A stretch of 64,000 nt of DNA from positions 186,001-250,000 of the forward strand of contig NZ_JAPHOQ010000005.1 of assembly GCF_026191355.1 (NCBI RefSeq), in the 5' to 3' direction. A program made the position numbers and the translations under genes. The stretch is from Legionella sheltonii (GTDB taxonomy: Bacteria > Pseudomonadota > Gammaproteobacteria > Legionellales > Legionellaceae). The notes under the pieces were generated by a model. It was not told the origin of the DNA. It did not search any database and saw nothing but the letters and a program-made list of their open reading frames with translations. This document shows positions 61,530 through 64,000 of this stretch, piece after piece. How positions within the stretch are numbered: position 1 is the stretch's first letter; each line of letters opens with the position of its first letter.

Positions 61530-62642
61530 ATGACCAAAATAGCGCTTTATTTGGCGGGTGGTGGAGCCCGCGGAGCTTATCAGGCTGGGGTGATCAAGGC
61601 GATCAACACCATTCTTGGTTCAAAAAAAATTCCCTTCAACATGCTTACTGGAGCCAGTGTTGGCAGTATTAATGCGGGTGTATTAGGTGGAAATGTGCTT
61701 GATTTTTCTGCTGGCGCCAACAAGTTAGAGGAATTATGGCGTGATATTACCTGTGAGCATATTTTTAAGTCCAGTAATTATGCACTAAGCAAAGCGGCTA
61801 TGCGTAATATGAGCAGTATGCTGATGAAGCAACGTCTCTTAGGACATATCCTTGATACATCGCCTTTAGAGGATTTTATTAAGAACATTATTCATTTTGA
61901 GAGTTTGGAATGTGCCATTAAAAATAAGCACTTAGACATGATGGAGATCATCAGCAGCTGTTATGAAACTCAAAGAACCATCTCGTTTTATCAGCATCAT
62001 GCAGAGGATTTTGAGGATTGGAATGATCCGCTTCATAGTAGTCAACGAGTGAATCTGCAAATGGAGTATTTCCTGGCGTCCACTTCATTACCCTTGTTTT
62101 TCCCTCCTGCAAAAATAGATGGATTTCATTATGGAGATGGGCATGTGGGATTAGCGGCTCCCCTACGTGGCGCTATCCGTTGCCAAGTAGATAAAATTTT
62201 AATTATTGGCACTCGAAAACTACCTGATGTACGAAATCCAGAAAAATTACAGGGTAGCGAGATTGATTTCACACGTGTTTTGGGTAGCATGGTCAATGGA
62301 TTATTTTTAGATAACCTCGAGCGTGATCTAGAAATGGTGAGTCACATGAACTCGATGGCGCATATGTTACCCCTGGAGAAAAAGAAGCATGCTCCCTGGC
62401 GGCCTATTCAAACGTTACATTTACGCCCCAGTGTGGATATAGCAACAGTGGCTCAGTCTCATTATAACAATATACCCATGTTATTACGGATCTTACTGAA
62501 TTTTCTTGGTGCAAAACGTCATTCCGGTGATTTACTCAGTTTTCTATTGTTTGAAAAAAAATTCGCCCGAGAATTAATAAAACTCGGTTTTGACGATACG
62601 ATGGCAGCACAGGATTCTGTTTTAAGTTTTTTTGATGCTTAG
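61530..62642 (+). CDS. Patatin-like phospholipase
   Basis: From ATG 61530 this 370-residue protein has 'LAGGGARGAYQAG' (oxyanion hole), 'TGASVGSINAG' with the nucleophile Ser in G-x-S-x-G, and 'IDGFHYGDGHVGLAAPLRGAI', where Asp is in a Asp-Gly-His context instead of the usual Asp-Gly-Gly/Ala. The in-frame start at 61467 adds 21 hydrophobic residues without a ribosome binding site. Patatins release fatty acids from phospholipids; several Legionella effectors (VipD family) are patatins. Target unknown. Confidence 0.87.
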   Translation: MTKIALYLAGGGARGAYQAGVIKAINTILGSKKIPFNMLTGASVGSINAGVLGGNVLDFSAGANKLEELWRDITCEHIFKSSNYALSKAAMRNMSSMLMKQRLLGHILDTSPLEDFIKNIIHFESLECAIKNKHLDMMEIISSCYETQRTISFYQHHAEDFEDWNDPLHSSQRVNLQMEYFLASTSLPLFFPPAKIDGFHYGDGHVGLAAPLRGAIRCQVDKILIIGTRKLPDVRNPEKLQGSEIDFTRVLGSMVNGLFLDNLERDLEMVSHMNSMAHMLPLEKKKHAPWRPIQTLHLRPSVDIATVAQSHYNNIPMLLRILLNFLGAKRHSGDLLSFLLFEKKFARELIKLGFDDTMAAQDSVLSFFDA

Positions 62643-62653
62643 AATTTAGGTTT

Positions 62654-62986
62654 TTATTTTTTAAATGCAGGAACGGTTGAGTCCAGATCCATATAAAATC
62701 GTTCCGTATGACAAAGAGCCAGATTAGAGCCCCTATTTTTCATATACCATTGCAGTTCTTTGCGCTCTTCCTCGTTGTTTAAACCTTGCTTATACTCAGT
62801 AACGAGTTCATCGTGTTACCTAGCATTTTTATTTTCTCTAGGAACAAACACGCGTACTGTTGGATCAAAAGTGACATCAACACCTGGTGGAATTTCCGGC
62901 GAAAAAAAACGACCAAAAAATGATTGCCATGCAGCATTGGCATCTTCAACAGTACCAATTTCACTTAAACCATAATTATCAGGCAT
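62654..62986 (-). pseudogene. Small hypothetical gene with an in-frame stop
   Basis: From ATG 62986 the minus-strand frame reads 56 codons ('SEIGTVEDANAAWQSFFGRF', 'VDVTFDPTVRVFVPREN'), meets TAA at 62816-62818, and then stays open for 53 codons ('HDELVTEYKQGLNNEEERKE', 'ALCHTERFYMDLDS') to TAA 62654-62656. The two halves read as one 110-residue protein with an aromatic codon mutated to stop. No family is recognised. Confidence 0.6.
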
Positions 62987-63249
62987 ACATTTTAGATAAA
63001 AAATACTCTCTTTGTATATTTATTATAATTGAGGTTTCTTATAAGAAGCTTAATCAGAATGAAAAACGTTGATCAGCACTTAATTAGCTCTATTCGCGTC
63101 CTTGGAAGTGAATTACAATCAACAGAAGTAAGTACTCAATGAGGGTTAATGCTCATGCATCAAATTTGATTTGAGTTTTAAGGTAAGATCAAACAGGGAA
63201 ATAGACATTAATTGATTAATCTCAATAAATCTTAGGAGTAATAAAAACA

Positions 63250-64000
63250 ATGGAAGGCGTGGTCATTTGTTTAATTCTTCTTTTTCTACTGGTAATTTCT
63301 GGTGTCATTACACGCTTTGTTTCCTTCCTGCCAACTCCATTAATACAAATCGCCATAGGGACACTTCTGGCCGATTTATTTCCAGCTTTCTTTGATGTAG
63401 GATTTAATCCAGAACTTTTTATGTTGTTGTTTGTTCCACCTTTATTATTTAATGACAGCTGGCATTTTCCTAAACGTGAGTTTTTGCTCTATACCAGACC
63501 TATTATTATGTTATCGATTGGTTTGGTATTTTTTACCGTGGCTGGAATTGGTTTTTTAGTGCATTGGTTAATTCCACTTATTCCTTTGCCTGCGGCTTTT
63601 GCATTAGCGGCAGCACTTTCACCGACCGATGCTGTATCACTTAGGTCAATGACCGCCGGAGCGCGCATACCCGATCGCATCATGCATATATTACAAGGCG
63701 AGGCACTGTTAAATGATGCTTCGGGCTTGGTTTCGTTTAAATTAGCGGTTGCTGCGATGTTAACCGGAGTGTTCTCGCTGACGGCAGCAATCTGGAGCCT
63801 CTTGTTCATTAGCCTTGGTGGGATTGGTGTTGGGGTAATTCTTACTTATATTTTTATTTCGCTATTAGGTAAGTTAACCAAGCATAACGTTCATGAAACC
63901 ACTACTGAAAATTTATTATTGCTGCTTTTACCTTTTACCGTATATCTTGCTGCTGAAAAATTAGGTTTTTCAGGTATATTGGCTACTGTTGCCGCAGGTT
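63250..64000 (+). CDS. Na+/H+ antiporter, CPA1 family (truncated by window edge)
   Basis: ATG 63250 (TAGGAG upstream) opens a frame that runs past the end of the window with about 250 residues visible. Hydrophobic helices alternate with 'LSPTDAVSLRSM' and 'LQGEALLNDASGLVSFKLAV'; the 'NDASGLV' string holds the ion-binding Asp of CPA1 antiporters. It should exchange Na+ (or K+) for protons at the inner membrane. The C-terminal regulatory part, if any, is outside the window. Confidence 0.9.
   Translation, partial: MEGVVICLILLFLLVISGVITRFVSFLPTPLIQIAIGTLLADLFPAFFDVGFNPELFMLLFVPPLLFNDSWHFPKREFLLYTRPIIMLSIGLVFFTVAGIGFLVHWLIPLIPLPAAFALAAALSPTDAVSLRSMTAGARIPDRIMHILQGEALLNDASGLVSFKLAVAAMLTGVFSLTAAIWSLLFISLGGIGVGVILTYIFISLLGKLTKHNVHETTTENLLLLLLPFTVYLAAEKLGFSGILATVAAG

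Noticed and set aside
1..64000. CRISPR arrays, tRNA or rRNA genes, prophage or conjugative genes
   Set aside because: No regularly spaced repeats, cloverleaf-type sequences or phage/conjugation proteins were recognised. The mobile DNA consists of insertion sequences only.

Overview
The window looks like a chromosomal segment of a Legionella species (Gammaproteobacteria, AT-rich). The clues are eukaryote-like genes of the type seen among Dot/Icm effectors: a Ser/Thr kinase, a PP2C phosphatase, tandem SH2-like proteins, a calpain-like protease, a patatin, a GH3-family synthetase and a 2 kb-residue leucine-rich/AAA+ protein. They are interleaved with metabolic genes such as kmo, lldD and dgkA, small effector-like hypotheticals, and insertion sequences. 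No rRNA, tRNA, CRISPR array or prophage was recognised. The species cannot be read from the sequence.

Layout. 1-1442: end of a DUF190 gene, then an Xre/MbcA-type antitoxin and RES toxin pair with a perfect inverted repeat over its -10. 1595-3002: GtrA flippase and polyprenyl-phosphate glycosyltransferase. 3077-5896: a protein-kinase effector gene broken twice, by a frameshift in a C6 run and by a 1010 bp IS5-type element with 78 bp terminal repeats; the halves rejoin in frame when the element and one TA are removed. 6015-15285: dgkA, a FAAL-ACP-thioester reductase, a PP2C-like protein with reordered motifs, LysE exporter, FNR-like reductase, DODA-type dioxygenase, O-methyltransferase. 15398-22985: FAD oxidase plus haem-oxygenase-like diiron protein, kmo, a PAS-PAS-GGDEF-EAL protein, a hendecad coiled-coil protein and a small membrane protein. 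23187-29186: giant LRR / transglutaminase-like / double AAA+ protein. 29366-33357: IS630 element, SnoaL-like protein, a LysR pseudogene, and an IS5-type element that carries a GIY-YIG nuclease gene. 33479-42655: small hypotheticals, MASE3-PAS-HD-GYP protein, MFS transporter, divergent P-type ATPase. 42841-49257: two tandem HAD-SH2-SH2 paralogues, each followed by a related terminator, a CorA-type transporter, and a calpain-like protease. 49309-49415: relic of a GIY-YIG gene. 49562-54789: lldD, GH3-family enzyme and three uncharacterised proteins. 54978-58417: an aromatic operon (DAHP synthase, prephenate-dehydratase-like protein, chorismate mutase, aminotransferase) behind a promoter, a Phe-rich leader peptide and a terminator/antiterminator. 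58462-59802: second copy of the GIY-YIG IS. 59951-64000: double GNAT-like protein, patatin, a small pseudogene, and the start of a Na+/H+ antiporter.

The strongest points are the phenylalanine-type attenuator in front of an operon whose prephenate-dehydratase homologue has lost its signature residues, the IS family with a GIY-YIG passenger whose two ends covary between copies, the duplicated HAD-SH2 genes in which the first SH2-like unit has His at the phosphotyrosine-binding Arg position, the motif-shuffled PP2C, and the giant LRR-transglutaminase-AAA+ fusion. Family assignments come from motifs read by eye; no database search was possible.
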